From Oscillatoriales cyanobacterium (GTDB lineage Bacteria; Cyanobacteriota; Cyanobacteriia; Cyanobacteriales; Microcoleaceae), in contig RDXX01000008.1 of NCBI GenBank assembly GCA_004292955.1, positions 1-64,000 on the forward strand: a stretch of 64,000 nucleotides of DNA. The letters are read 5' to 3'. This document shows, piece by piece, positions 1 through 9,080 of the stretch (the first letter of the stretch is position 1; the number at the start of each line of letters is the position of its first letter). Below the pieces are notes generated by a model that worked only from the letters and a program-made list of their open reading frames with translations, did no database searches and was not told the origin of the DNA. The translations under genes were made by a program, and so were the position numbers.

Positions 1-103
1 AATTTTCTGGTGGCATGGGCTTCTAGCCCGTGCAAAAAACAGGCAAGATGCCTGTTCCACAATCAGTAAATTTTCTGGTGGCATGGGCTTCTAGCCCGTG
101 CAA
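1..103. repeat. Tandem copies of a dispersed palindromic repeat
   Basis: A 35-bp unit at 1-35 recurs at 69-103. Each unit carries the hairpin GCATGGGCT-TCT-AGCCCGTGC. Between them, at 39-63, lies another small palindrome (CAGGCAAGATGCCTG followed by TTCCACAA). The second type recurs in this window inside chlD (37016-37044), near 8190 and at 40295-40352. They are non-coding dispersed elements seen directly in the sequence. Confidence 0.8.
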
Positions 104-172
104 GAAAAACTTATTGATAATACTAGAATATCCTAGAACTAATGTAAATAATTATCTCCCACTCTCTAAAAA

Positions 173-901
173 ATGAAAAAACATCCCATCGTTGGTATCA
201 CAACTTACTGTCGCAGTCAAGCAGGCGAATATTGCCTCAACGGAGCATATATTGATGCAGTGCAGGCAGCAGGTGGTATTCCAATTTTACTGCCTCCCAA
301 TCAATTAGATCCGGCTAGTATTTTTGATGCCGTAGATGGTTTGATTTTTTCAGGTGGTGGAGATATCAATCCAGAACTTTATGGCGGTTTTGTCGATCGC
401 ACGGTTTACTCGGTTAACGCAGAACGCGACAATTTTGAGTTAAGCTTAGCTAAGCTAGCTTTGAGGGCTGACATACCCGTGTTGGGGATTTGTCGCGGAA
501 TGCAAGTCCTGAATGTAGCCAGCGGGGGGAATTTGGTCGTGCACGTACCGGATGCTTACGGAGAGGAGGTGAATCACCGACAAGAAAACCCGATTCGTGC
601 GATCGAGCATATCATTAAAATAGACCCCGACAGCCGGCTAGCAAAAATCATGGGAACTACCTCTACAAACGTCGTTTCCTGGCACCATCAAGCCGTACAA
701 ACAATGATTCCCGGCTGGCAAATTGTAGCACGAGCACCCGACGGTTTAATAGAAGCAATCGAATACAAATATCACCCTTGGATGGTAGCAGTTCAGTGGC
801 ATCCAGAAATGTCGCCAAAAAGTCTCCCCGACTGCGGAATTTTTCGGGCTTTCGTCGAAGCAGCAGCTTCCAAGTGCATCAATTATACTATATCTGCATG
901 A
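173..901 (+). CDS. Peptidase C26 / class I glutamine amidotransferase-like hydrolase (PuuD-like)
   Basis: This 242-residue protein is a class I glutamine amidotransferase-fold hydrolase of the gamma-glutamyl-gamma-aminobutyrate hydrolase (C26) type. The nucleophile elbow GICRGMQ places the catalytic Cys at residue 107, and WHPE near residue 210 supplies the His/Glu of the triad. An oxyanion-side loop, FSGGGDINP, lies near residue 60. The length fits the family (about 230-260 aa). Relatives cleave gamma-glutamyl amides in polyamine or amino acid breakdown; the substrate here cannot be told. No operon partner is visible: upstream are palindromic repeats and the next gene is convergent, 6 bp away. 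The ATG at 173 directly precedes the conserved PIVGITTY strand and looks right. Confidence 0.85.
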   Translation: MKKHPIVGITTYCRSQAGEYCLNGAYIDAVQAAGGIPILLPPNQLDPASIFDAVDGLIFSGGGDINPELYGGFVDRTVYSVNAERDNFELSLAKLALRADIPVLGICRGMQVLNVASGGNLVVHVPDAYGEEVNHRQENPIRAIEHIIKIDPDSRLAKIMGTTSTNVVSWHHQAVQTMIPGWQIVARAPDGLIEAIEYKYHPWMVAVQWHPEMSPKSLPDCGIFRAFVEAAASKCINYTISA

Positions 902-907
902 AATTTT

Positions 908-1369
908 TCAGCCATTATTTACATTTTTTTCGCACTCTCGCTTAGTGACTTCGTGGCGGTAGCGAAACATATCAGTTAACCGCATTTCTACCCACCAACC
1001 TAACAGCAAATCGACAATCGGGCCGCCCGGTATCGAAAATGCGATCGCATCCGTCAATCGGGTCTGACCATTTTCTGTAGTAAACTCGTGTCGGTGAGTC
1101 CAACGTGCCATCGGCCCCTCAGTTTGTTCGTCAACAAACAAGCGATATTGTTCGCATTCAGTATGAGTCGCCACCCATTTTACTGGAATCGGCCCCAATA
1201 ACAGCCGAAATTCTGACACAGCCCCCACATCGAGTCCCCCTTCGCGGCGGATGATTTTCACCGGTTGCCAAGGCGGAGTCAACAGTTGCAGAATATCCGG
1301 CCTTTCGTAAAAGTTCCAGACTGTTTCAACGGTGGCGTTTATCAGCGACGAGTATCTAAAATTGGGCAT
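908..1369 (-). CDS. SRPBCC (START-like) family protein
   Basis: The 153-residue product has the usual SRPBCC layout. It starts with a strand in which a ligand-binding domain opens (FRYSSLINATVETVWNFYERPDILQLLTPPW), continues with alternating strands containing W/H-rich turns (ARWTHRHEFT), and ends in a long helix (GWWVEMRLTDMFRYRHEVTKREC). Cyanobacterial members are usually annotated as cyclase/dehydrase-like and bind hydrophobic ligands; no substrate can be assigned. It is convergent with the C26 hydrolase and not in an operon. The ATG at 1369 gives the expected N-terminus. Confidence 0.75.
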   Translation of the reverse strand: MPNFRYSSLINATVETVWNFYERPDILQLLTPPWQPVKIIRREGGLDVGAVSEFRLLLGPIPVKWVATHTECEQYRLFVDEQTEGPMARWTHRHEFTTENGQTRLTDAIAFSIPGGPIVDLLLGWWVEMRLTDMFRYRHEVTKRECEKNVNNG

Positions 1370-1863
1370 TGTAAGAAGAAGGAAGAAGGAAGTTCGGCAG
1401 CGGATGTAACGGATGTAACGGATGTAACGGATAGAATTCCCGATTACCCATCATTGATTACCGATTACCCATCAGTTCTGCCGTCATTAGGAAGAAGGAA
1501 GAAGATATATATACAGTAAGTTTTTTAGCTATCCATACTTGACGTTGAATTAGCAGGTGGATTTACTGAGCGTTGGGTTAGACTCAGGGCGAACGCATCT
1601 AAACTTTATGTTAACACAATCTAGTATATTGGAGAAGAATTATTGACTACATACAAAACATTTAATTAGAGTTTATATATAACTACTCAATAACCGCTGG
1701 TGATTTTCGAGAATCTGAACGATAGCCAACGATTTTAGGTGGTTCCAGCCTTCCTATTCACTGATTTACCAGCGGTTTTTGTATTTTTTCAGCGGTTTTT
1801 GAGCAGTTACCACTCGGTTTTCAACTGACGGTGACTGTTAAGCAGACAAATTCCTGAAGCTAT
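1370..1863. other. Intergenic stretch with CATCCGTTA-type tandem repeat
   Basis: No gene is supported. At 1394-1432 the 9-bp unit CGGATGTAA is repeated, next to GTTCGGCAG and flanked by GGAAGAAG purine tracts. The same composite (polypyrimidine, TACATCCGT units, TTGCCGAACTT) recurs at 24341-24392 and 52748-52800. Further downstream, 1696-1800 contains short repeats of ACCGCTGG/CCAGCGGTTTTT that can form weak hairpins. Nothing else is recognisable. Confidence 0.6.
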
Positions 1864-2007
1864 CGATCGCAAATAAAGTCGATCGCCTACAATCATGTAT
1901 TCGGGTGTGTCGCCACAAAAAATCCTTAGCCAAACATCAAAAATCGAGCGGGCGACGCACCTCTGTCCACTCGTGCGATCGCAAATAAAGTCGATCGCCT
2001 ACAATCA
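1864..2007. repeat. 32-bp direct repeat flanking a MITE-like insert in the NTPase leader
   Basis: A 32-bp sequence (two CGATCGC cores around AAATAAAGT) occurs identically at 1864-1895 and 1976-2007. The 80-bp spacer holds a MITE-like element at 1903-1961 with imperfect inverted ends, GGGTGTGTCGC and GCGACGCACC. A related copy lies in opposite orientation at 8334-8391. The arrangement looks like an insertion that duplicated, or recombined between, its flanks just upstream of the NACHT gene. Confidence 0.75.
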
Positions 2008-2047
2008 AACTAACCCCCTAGAGCCTGAAATTAGGAGAAACTGTCAA

Positions 2048-5000
2048 ATGCTAGATGCTGCGTTATTGGGAGGACTTTTCACAGTCGTGTGGCAAGCCAT
2101 ATTGGGGACTCAAGTTAATGATGCAGCAAAGCACCTTTGTTTGACCGGAATCAAAAAAGTATCACGAAACGGGAAAATAGTCAATCACGATTTAGAAAAA
2201 GCGCTGAAACGTTCTTTCTTGAAAGCTCAACAACAAATCGCCTCAGAATGTCATAAAGAATTGGTTGAGCCATCTCGCAGGGCTTCTAAAGGAATCGTTA
2301 TTTACTTACCTCAACACCGTCCAGATTTAGAATGGCTCGATAAGAAGATTAAGCAGTTAAAATCTGAATTGGAAAAAGTCGATAAAGAAACAGTCCCGTC
2401 TGGGATTCCCATTGCAGGTTTAGATGAGATAGAATTGCTGCTGACTGCCGCAGATGAGTCAAAGCAGAATCAGGTTGAAAAACTCAAGCAAAAACTGCTA
2501 GAAGTCGCCCTGGAAAATTGCGATGTCGCACCCTACAAGACAAAGTTAGAGCAAGAATTATTTGCCTTGGTATCTGCATACTTTGCTCAGGAAATCAAGG
2601 AAAATGAGAAAGTTTTTCAGATTTTTACCGGGCAAACCTTAACGCGGATTGATAGCAGAACCCAAGAGATGTATGATTGGCTAGAGGAGATAGTTGAAAA
2701 GAGCCGCATTGTTTATCAACCGATTGATTGGCAGGATATTTGCCAGCAGATATTAGACGAGAAAGAACAGCAGCGACTCAGTAGCAATCAACTAACTTTT
2801 GGCAACCATCAAATTGATGATGTTTATGTACCGCTGGGATTGGTGGAACGGCACAAAGTGACTGAGAAGCGCGAGAATCTTGGGGCTGAAGAAGGTTCGG
2901 ATTTGTATCGAGAAAAAGAAGTAACTCAGACATTTGAACATAGCGAGTTTCTCGAACAAGTAATCCAGCAAGGAATTAGCCCGAAAAGCAATGGGAAGCG
3001 GTTAGGAATTATTGGGGAACCGGGGGCGGGGAAAACAACGCTGTTGCGGCAGATTGCGAATTGGGTAGCGGCGGGCATTTCCGAGGCTATGGTAATTTGG
3101 GTATCCTTGGCAGATTTGCAGGGGAAGGAATTAGAAACCTATTTATTTGATAATTGGTTGGTGGCGGCAATTAAGAGAATTGGGAAGGCTGAGGCGACGG
3201 CGGATATTAAGGATGATTTTTTAGCACAGTTTAATGCCGATCGCGTTTGGTTGGTGTTGGATGGGGCGGATGAGATGGCGGTGGGTGATGGGAATCCTTT
3301 GGCGGAAATTGAGCGGCAAATTAGGACGGGTGGCTGTATTCAAAGGGCGCGGATTGTGCTAAGTTGTCGGCAGAATGTCTGGGATGCGATCGGCTCTGCG
3401 TTGGATAGTTTTGATACTTATCGCACTCTGGAGTTTTCCTATCCCGAACAGGTGGAAATGTTTATTGATAAGTGGTTTGGAACCCCCCTTAACCCCCAGT
3501 TTGGAACCCCCCCTAACCCCCCCTTGGTAAGGGGGGAGACAAGAGAAGAAGGGGACTCTCTTACTCCCGGTTTCTCAACGCAGGCGACAGGAGAAGGCGA
3601 CACTCTAACTCCCCCCTTCTTAAGGGGGGCTGGGGGGGATCTTCCCCTTTCTTTCCCAGCCCTAAATACAGAAGAAACTCTTACTCCCCCCTTACCAAGG
3701 GGGGCTGGGGGGGTGCTTTCTCAACAGCTACGGGAAGCATTAGCAGCACCGGGAAAAGAGCGAATTCGAGATTTAGTGAAAAATCCCCTGAGATGTTCGC
3801 TATTGTGCGGCACTTGGCAGTCGTTGGATGGGGATTTGCCGGATACTAAGGCTAAGCTTTATCAGCGGTTTGTGACTACTTTATATCAGTGGAAAAAACC
3901 GCACTTGAATTGGATTCAGCAGCAGGAATTGAATGCGGCTTTGGGGAAATTGGCACTTTCAGGGATGTTAAATGAAACGTCGCGGTTTCAGTTGCGAGAA
4001 AGTGTGGGATATCGGGTGATGGGTGCATCGCTGTTTGAGTTAGCTTGTCGTTTGGGTTGGCTGAATTTAGTGGCGAGGGATGGGGAGACGCTGGAAGGAA
4101 TTTATGCTTTTTACCATCCGACTTTTCAGGAATATTTTGCGGCGTTGGCGGTTGAGGATTGGCACTTTTTCTTGAATCATATTCCCCCAGAGGGCGGGCA
4201 CGGGGGCACCGCCCCTACGAGGGATGGGGTGTACCGGATTTTTGAGAAGCAGTGGAAGGAGGTTATTTTGTTGTGGTTGGGGCGTGAGGAGGTAGGGAAG
4301 GAGAAGAAGGAAGGGTTTATTAATAGGTTGGTTGAGTTTGAGGATGGGTGTGGTGATTTTTATAATTATCGTGCGTATTTTCTAGCGGCTGCGGGGATTG
4401 CTGAGTTTAAGGATTGTAGTTTTGCTGATGAGATTGTGTCGCAGGTTATTAAGTGGGGATTTGGTTATTTTAATGAGGAGAAGAAAGAGTGGCAAACATA
4501 TTCTGATCCAATTGCAGAGGGTTCAAGGGACATACTGAAAGAGACGGATCGGGGGCAAAGCGCGATTTACCATTTAGTGAAGTTAATGTGTACTTCTCAG
4601 ATTGATGAAGATACCCAGATAGAAGTAGTAAAAGAGTTAGCAGAAATAGGTGGATCGAACCCAGTTGCTATGTCCGGTTTAGTGGAGTTGATTGGTACTT
4701 CTGAGGATGATAATACCTGGAGGAGTGCCATAGATAGCTTAGGAAAAATCGACAAAGATAACTCAGTTGCGATCTCAGCTTTAGTCGATTTAATCGGTAC
4801 TTTTCAGGATAAAAATACCCAGAGGAGAGCGGCCGTAAGCTTAGGGAAAATATGCAAAGATAACGTAGTTGCGATCGCCACTTTAGTCGATTTAATCAGA
4901 AATTCAAATGATAACATTGCCCGGTGGCAAGCGGCAGATATCTTAGGGGAAATTATCAAAGGTAAACACTTCGTCCTCGCACTCTCAGGTTTGAAAGATT

Positions 5001-5593
5001 GTCTAAATTCCGAAGTCTACGAAAACGATTTTAATCGCTATAAAGATCGCTACCCAATTATCTGGGCCTGTGCCCAAAATATGACTTACCCAGAATTTTA
5101 TCAAGCATGGCACACCCAACCCACCAATTCCCCAACACCCGATCGCAACCACCGACAAAATACAGATATCCCCACACTCCTCAAACAACTCCAATCCACC
5201 GATAAAACCTTCCCCGTTCCCCTCAACATTCGCGCGTTAGAAGGCGAAACAGATATAAGCGCGATCGCCCAAGAGCTCTGTACCCAACTATATCAAACAA
5301 TCTTCCCCGCAGATACAGACATCCCCGCCATTCGCAACGCCCCCGAATTCAAGCGATTAATTCCCCAACTCAAAAATCGGCTGCAAAAACAGCACATCGC
5401 CTTAATTTTGCACTCCTGTCCCTGCGAAGATGCGCTTTCGTCTTTCACCCGCAAACTCGCCGACACTCACATGGGAATTCATATCGCCTGGATTACCGAT
5501 ACACCGCTGGAATTGCCGTTAACAGGTTTTGCCGCCGATGGAGAGGATGTGTTGGAGGCGGTGCAGGATTGGATTCGCGGGATTGGTGCGTGA
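2048..5593 (+). CDS. NACHT-domain STAND NTPase with HEAT-like repeats
   Basis: This is a large signal-transduction ATPase (about 1181 aa from the chosen start). The P-loop GEPGAGKTTLL begins near nt 3014 and the Walker B VWLVLDGADEM follows near 3250, with helical STAND modules behind (FRYHPTFQEYF-like YHPTFQEYFAALAVEDW). Repeats resembling HEAT motifs (VAISALVDLIG) lie at 4620-4950, and the C-terminal 130 residues are of unknown fold. The first ATG in frame is 1895, but ATG 2048 is preceded by AGGAG at 2033-2037, while the 1895 start reads through a repeat-derived leader, so 2048 is preferred. NACHT proteins of cyanobacteria are NLR-like and some are anti-phage sensors; that role is inference. 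Dispersed repeats are translated in frame at 3478-3720 and 4184-4226. Confidence 0.85.
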   Translation: MLDAALLGGLFTVVWQAILGTQVNDAAKHLCLTGIKKVSRNGKIVNHDLEKALKRSFLKAQQQIASECHKELVEPSRRASKGIVIYLPQHRPDLEWLDKKIKQLKSELEKVDKETVPSGIPIAGLDEIELLLTAADESKQNQVEKLKQKLLEVALENCDVAPYKTKLEQELFALVSAYFAQEIKENEKVFQIFTGQTLTRIDSRTQEMYDWLEEIVEKSRIVYQPIDWQDICQQILDEKEQQRLSSNQLTFGNHQIDDVYVPLGLVERHKVTEKRENLGAEEGSDLYREKEVTQTFEHSEFLEQVIQQGISPKSNGKRLGIIGEPGAGKTTLLRQIANWVAAGISEAMVIWVSLADLQGKELETYLFDNWLVAAIKRIGKAEATADIKDDFLAQFNADRVWLVLDGADEMAVGDGNPLAEIERQIRTGGCIQRARIVLSCRQNVWDAIGSALDSFDTYRTLEFSYPEQVEMFIDKWFGTPLNPQFGTPPNPPLVRGETREEGDSLTPGFSTQATGEGDTLTPPFLRGAGGDLPLSFPALNTEETLTPPLPRGAGGVLSQQLREALAAPGKERIRDLVKNPLRCSLLCGTWQSLDGDLPDTKAKLYQRFVTTLYQWKKPHLNWIQQQELNAALGKLALSGMLNETSRFQLRESVGYRVMGASLFELACRLGWLNLVARDGETLEGIYAFYHPTFQEYFAALAVEDWHFFLNHIPPEGGHGGTAPTRDGVYRIFEKQWKEVILLWLGREEVGKEKKEGFINRLVEFEDGCGDFYNYRAYFLAAAGIAEFKDCSFADEIVSQVIKWGFGYFNEEKKEWQTYSDPIAEGSRDILKETDRGQSAIYHLVKLMCTSQIDEDTQIEVVKELAEIGGSNPVAMSGLVELIGTSEDDNTWRSAIDSLGKIDKDNSVAISALVDLIGTFQDKNTQRRAAVSLGKICKDNVVAIATLVDLIRNSNDNIARWQAADILGEIIKGKHFVLALSGLKDCLNSEVYENDFNRYKDRYPIIWACAQNMTYPEFYQAWHTQPTNSPTPDRNHRQNTDIPTLLKQLQSTDKTFPVPLNIRALEGETDISAIAQELCTQLYQTIFPADTDIPAIRNAPEFKRLIPQLKNRLQKQHIALILHSCPCEDALSSFTRKLADTHMGIHIAWITDTPLELPLTGFAADGEDVLEAVQDWIRGIGA
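3478..3720. repeat. Three in-frame copies of a CCCCCC/GGGGGG palindromic repeat inside the NACHT gene
   Basis: Around 3478-3534, 3610-3645 and 3683-3714 the sequence alternates ACCCCCCT, CCCCCCTT and AAGGGGGG blocks. They are translated as PPNPPLVRGE, TPPFLRGAGG and TPPLPRGAGG. The same element type is in frame in the S9 peptidase at 26882-26916. It lies between the NACHT core and the following helical domain, probably a tolerant linker. Confidence 0.8.
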
Positions 5594-5899
5594 TGTTGGG
5601 AAAGTCATGCTGTTGTCTGGGCTCTGCGATTGCTTTGCTTCGCGCGCAATGACATATTCTCTTCAACCCGCGCACCATCCGGGTTTTGTCTGTCTGGCGT
5701 GCGATTTCAATCGCCCGCTACTCCGGGGCGGGCTAGGAGCATCGCCCCACAAGAGTTTTAATTTCTCGAACCCTCTGAGCTCGGGTTTTGTCTGTCTAGA
5801 CGCGATTTCAATCGCCCGCAACCGCCCCACTACCGCGATACTACTGCAATACTAATGGTAAAGATACGATCGAGCCTCCCCGCAAGACCCCCGCAAACC
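5594..5899. other. Intergenic region with 40-bp direct repeats
   Basis: No gene is supported. A sequence with GGGTTTTGTCTGTCT followed by CGATTTCAATCGCCCGC occurs at 5681-5718 and again at 5783-5820. The proximal copy follows CAACCCGCGCACCATCC, the distal one GAACCCTCTGAGCTC. It is a dispersed repeat between the NTPase and ppk. Confidence 0.6.
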
Positions 5900-8083
5900 A
5901 TGTCCAAGCCAAAAAAGACCCCAGTCAAAACCTACACCGAAATCAACCTCAGCGACCCTCAATACTACTTCAACAGAGAACAAAGCTGGCTAGAATTCAA
6001 CAACCGCGTGCTCCACGAAGCCCTAGACCCCCGCACGCCCCTCCTCGAAAGACTCAAATTTCTCGCTATTTTTAGCTCAAACCTAGACGAATACTTCATG
6101 GTGCGAGTGGCGGCCCTCAGACAGCAAGTAGAAGCAAAAGTCACCAAATTAACCTCCGATGGTAGCACGCCCCAACAACAGCTAGATGCCATCAACAAGC
6201 GGCTTTTGCCGATGGTAACTCAGCAACACGCCTATTTTGACCAAACTCTGCGGCCCAAATTAGCAGCAAGCGGCATCCACATTCTCGACTACATTGACCT
6301 CAATCAAGAACAACGAAATTACTTGCACCGTTACTTCAAAGAACAAGTATTTCCCGTACTCACTCCCCTAGCAGTTGACCCCAGCCACCCATTCCCATTC
6401 CTCTCCAATCTCAGCCTCAATTTAGCAGTAGTTGTCAGAGATCCCGACACCCGCGAGGAATTGTTTGCGCGGGTTAAAGTACCGCAGGTTTTGCCGAGAT
6501 TTTTGCCCTTACCGGCCCATTTGCAGTGGCAGCAAAGGGGCAAAACTCCTGTGTGGACGGGCGTACCTTTAGAACAGGTAATCGCCCACAATTTAGAGGC
6601 TTTGTTTCCGGGGATGGATATTCAGGAATATCACCCATTTCGGATTACTCGCAATTCCGATTTGACTGTCGAGGAAGATGAGGCAGATGATTTACTGCTG
6701 GCGATTGAACAGGAACTCCGCAAGCGCCGGTTTACAGGTTCTGCGGTACGGATGGAAATTCCAGCGATTATGCCGCTTGCGCTGCGAGATATGCTGATGG
6801 ATGAGTTGGAACTCGGCGAGCAGGATGTTTACGCGGTGGAGGGGCTGTTAGGCCTCAAGGATTTGATGTCTTTTGTGGGGCTGCCTGTGCCGGAACTCAA
6901 AGACCCGCCTTGGACTCCGGTGGTGCCGCCGCGCTTGCGGAATTCGGAATCGCCAATGATTTTAGGCAAATCGATGTTGGATGTTGAGGATGGTGAGGAT
7001 ATTTTTACGGTCATCCGTCGAGGGGATATCATGCTACACCATCCCTATCACTCGTTTGCAGCGACTGTCCAGCGGTTTATTACTGAGGCGGCGAACGATC
7101 GCTCGGTGTTAGCGATTAAGATGACTTTATACCGCACTTCTGGTGATTCGCCGATCGTCAGCGCCTTAATTCAAGCAGCGGAAAACGGCAAGCAAGTAGC
7201 TGTTTTAGTAGAGCTCAAAGCCCGGTTTGATGAAGAAAATAACATTAATTGGGCGCGCAAGTTAGAACAAGCAGGAGTCCACGTCGTTTACGGTTTGGTG
7301 GGACTCAAAACCCACACTAAGGTTGTGATGGTAGTGCGCCGCGAGGACAAATGTATTCGCCGCTACGTCCACATCGGCACGGGAAATTACAATCCCAAAA
7401 CAGCCGGACTGTATACGGATGTCGGTTTGTTGAGTTGTCGCGAGGATTTGGGTGCAGATTTGACAGATTTGTTTAATTATTTAACCGGTTATTCGCGACA
7501 GCTATCTTATCGTAAATTGTTGGTGGCGCCTGTCAATATGCGCGATCGTTTTTTAGCATTAATCCGCCGCGAGGCCGACGAATGCCGCTTGAATGCGGAA
7601 AGCGGCACTCGTAGCTGCGGCCGGATTGTCGCTAAAATGAATGCTTTAGTTGACCCTCAAATTATTGTTGCTTTGTACGAAGCTTCGCAAGCGGGAGTTA
7701 AAATTGATTTGATTATTCGCGGGATTTGCTGTTTGCGTCCGGGCGTTGAGGGTGTTAGCGACAATATCAGAGTTATCAGTATTATCGGCCGCTTTTTAGA
7801 GCATTCGCGGATGTTTTATTTTTTCAACCGTGGCAGCGAAGAGGTGTATATTGGTTCTGCTGACTGGATGCAGCGCAATCTTAGCAGGCGGGTTGAGGCG
7901 ATCGTCCAAGTCGAAGATCCGACTATAGTAATGGAATTGCAAGAAATTCTCGGTGTGATGCTGGCGGACAACCGTCAAGCTTGGGATTTGCAGCCTGGGG
8001 GACACTATTCTCAGCGGCGGCCACCTGCTAATAACCCGGAGGTTAACTCTCAGCAGATTTTGATGGATATGGCGATGAATTAG
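5900..8083 (+). CDS. ppk1: Polyphosphate kinase 1
   Basis: PPK1 reversibly polymerises the gamma-phosphate of ATP into polyphosphate. The N-terminal domain signature YFNREQSWLEFNNRVLHEA is present, followed by the head domain, and two phospholipase-D-like catalytic halves. The autophosphorylated His lies in YVHIGTGNYNPKTAGLYTD (His codon at 7370-7372). The conserved VLVELKARFDEENNINWARKLE and GSADWMQRNLSRRVE segments are intact. From ATG 5900 the protein is 727 aa, normal for cyanobacteria; an in-frame ATG at 5855 would add 15 poorly conserved residues rich in R and P. No partner such as ppx is adjacent. Confidence 0.95.
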   Translation: MSKPKKTPVKTYTEINLSDPQYYFNREQSWLEFNNRVLHEALDPRTPLLERLKFLAIFSSNLDEYFMVRVAALRQQVEAKVTKLTSDGSTPQQQLDAINKRLLPMVTQQHAYFDQTLRPKLAASGIHILDYIDLNQEQRNYLHRYFKEQVFPVLTPLAVDPSHPFPFLSNLSLNLAVVVRDPDTREELFARVKVPQVLPRFLPLPAHLQWQQRGKTPVWTGVPLEQVIAHNLEALFPGMDIQEYHPFRITRNSDLTVEEDEADDLLLAIEQELRKRRFTGSAVRMEIPAIMPLALRDMLMDELELGEQDVYAVEGLLGLKDLMSFVGLPVPELKDPPWTPVVPPRLRNSESPMILGKSMLDVEDGEDIFTVIRRGDIMLHHPYHSFAATVQRFITEAANDRSVLAIKMTLYRTSGDSPIVSALIQAAENGKQVAVLVELKARFDEENNINWARKLEQAGVHVVYGLVGLKTHTKVVMVVRREDKCIRRYVHIGTGNYNPKTAGLYTDVGLLSCREDLGADLTDLFNYLTGYSRQLSYRKLLVAPVNMRDRFLALIRREADECRLNAESGTRSCGRIVAKMNALVDPQIIVALYEASQAGVKIDLIIRGICCLRPGVEGVSDNIRVISIIGRFLEHSRMFYFFNRGSEEVYIGSADWMQRNLSRRVEAIVQVEDPTIVMELQEILGVMLADNRQAWDLQPGGHYSQRRPPANNPEVNSQQILMDMAMN

Positions 8084-8437
8084 TCAGTTGATAGTTGATA
8101 GTTGACAGTTGACAGCGGTCAAATTTTGCAGTTAGTCGTGGTCAGTTATTGTTAGTTATTAAGCTGTACTGCATTTAATTTTAACTTTTAGGGCGGGCAA
8201 GATGCCCACCCCACAAAGTTTTTAACCCACCGAAATATGCAAATCAAAGGCGCGATAAGTAATAGCAATTCAACAAATCATTGCTGCTACAACGATTGAG
8301 GTTGAGGTTGTTTTCTCAAATATTATTGTCGCTGGTGCGTCGCCCGCTCGATTTTTCATCTTTTTTGGATACTATCGATAGCGACACACCCTACAAATAC
8401 TAACAACTGCCAACTGCCAACTGTCAACTGCCAACTG
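8084..8437. other. Repeat-rich intergenic region with a second GTGCGTCGC-type MITE
   Basis: Heptamer arrays related to TTGACAG/CAACTGT lie at 8089-8120 and 8400-8446. GGGCGGGCAAGATGCCCACC at 8190-8210 is a copy of the small palindromic repeat seen at 39-63. At 8334-8391 is a MITE-like element with ends GGTGCGTCGCC and GCGACACACCC, related in reverse orientation to the element at 1903-1961. Confidence 0.65.
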
Positions 8438-8608
8438 TCAACTGTCAAAAGTGCGCTTAAATTCTTCTAACAAATCATCAATTTCCTCGATCGCCTGACT
8501 GACATCAATTCTCAGAGCTCCCAAGTCCGATCGATCTAACAGCCGCACGAGGGATTCCCGCTTGACTTCGATTTCTGCTACGCGCTCTTTGATTGTCTGT
8601 ACATCCAT
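8438..8608 (-). CDS. Small acidic conserved-type protein (56 aa)
   Basis: An ORF of 56 codons starts at ATG 8608 (MDVQTIKERVAEIEVKRESL) and ends FKRTFDS. It is rich in E, D, L and R with alternating hydrophobic positions, predicting one or two helices or a short coiled coil. Its composition and HIP1-type codons resemble neighbouring genes rather than random sequence. The last two codons and the TGA stop lie inside the CAACTGTCAACTG repeat array, so the repeat has supplied the terminus. No function is recognised. Confidence 0.6.
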   Translation of the reverse strand: MDVQTIKERVAEIEVKRESLVRLLDRSDLGALRIDVSQAIEEIDDLLEEFKRTFDS

Positions 8609-8788
8609 TGTTTTTTGCCTTGGCTAGTATTAACAAAAATATTTGACTTTCCCCCCTGCGAACAGACGAGAATTCTTAATTCACCGACGTGCCTTTCGGC
8701 GCCAATCCTTTACTATTTTTATATAGAAGTGATGAGCGCGATCTGGTTTTTTTGAGTCTGTGTTATAGTTTGATTGTACATCAAAACT

Positions 8789-9049
8789 TTAGCGCAGGAA
8801 AGGCGGACGTTTGCTATCTGCGGGTTTGTTTTTCATCATTTCAGCTAAAAATCGCTTCAAGGCCTTCTCGCGGTTTTTCATGAAAGCAGCCCAAAATCCA
8901 GGTTGATATTCATCCATTGTCTTGGCTAGGGCCCAGACATCGATCGCTAAAATATTATAAAGCCTTTCATCTTCGCGTTTGAGCGAGTTAATCTGGTCTA
9001 GAACAGACTTGTTGGCGACCGCAGTCTGTTTGTCTTCGTCTTTAATCAT
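8789..9049 (-). CDS. Hypothetical protein (86 aa)
   Basis: The product starts MIKDEDKQTAVANKSVLDQINSL and is a charged, probably all-helical small protein. It has a conserved-looking core ILAIDVWALAKTMDEYQPGFWAAFMKNREKALKRFLAEM in short. No family is recognised. A stretch of about 200 nt rich in GNRA-capped hairpins ends roughly 30 nt upstream of the ATG on the same strand, so the gene could have a structured leader or simply lie beside an independent RNA. Confidence 0.6.
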   Translation of the reverse strand: MIKDEDKQTAVANKSVLDQINSLKREDERLYNILAIDVWALAKTMDEYQPGFWAAFMKNREKALKRFLAEMMKNKPADSKRPPFLR

Positions 9050-9080
9050 AAAAAATATTCGGTAAGTGGGAAACGAGCAA

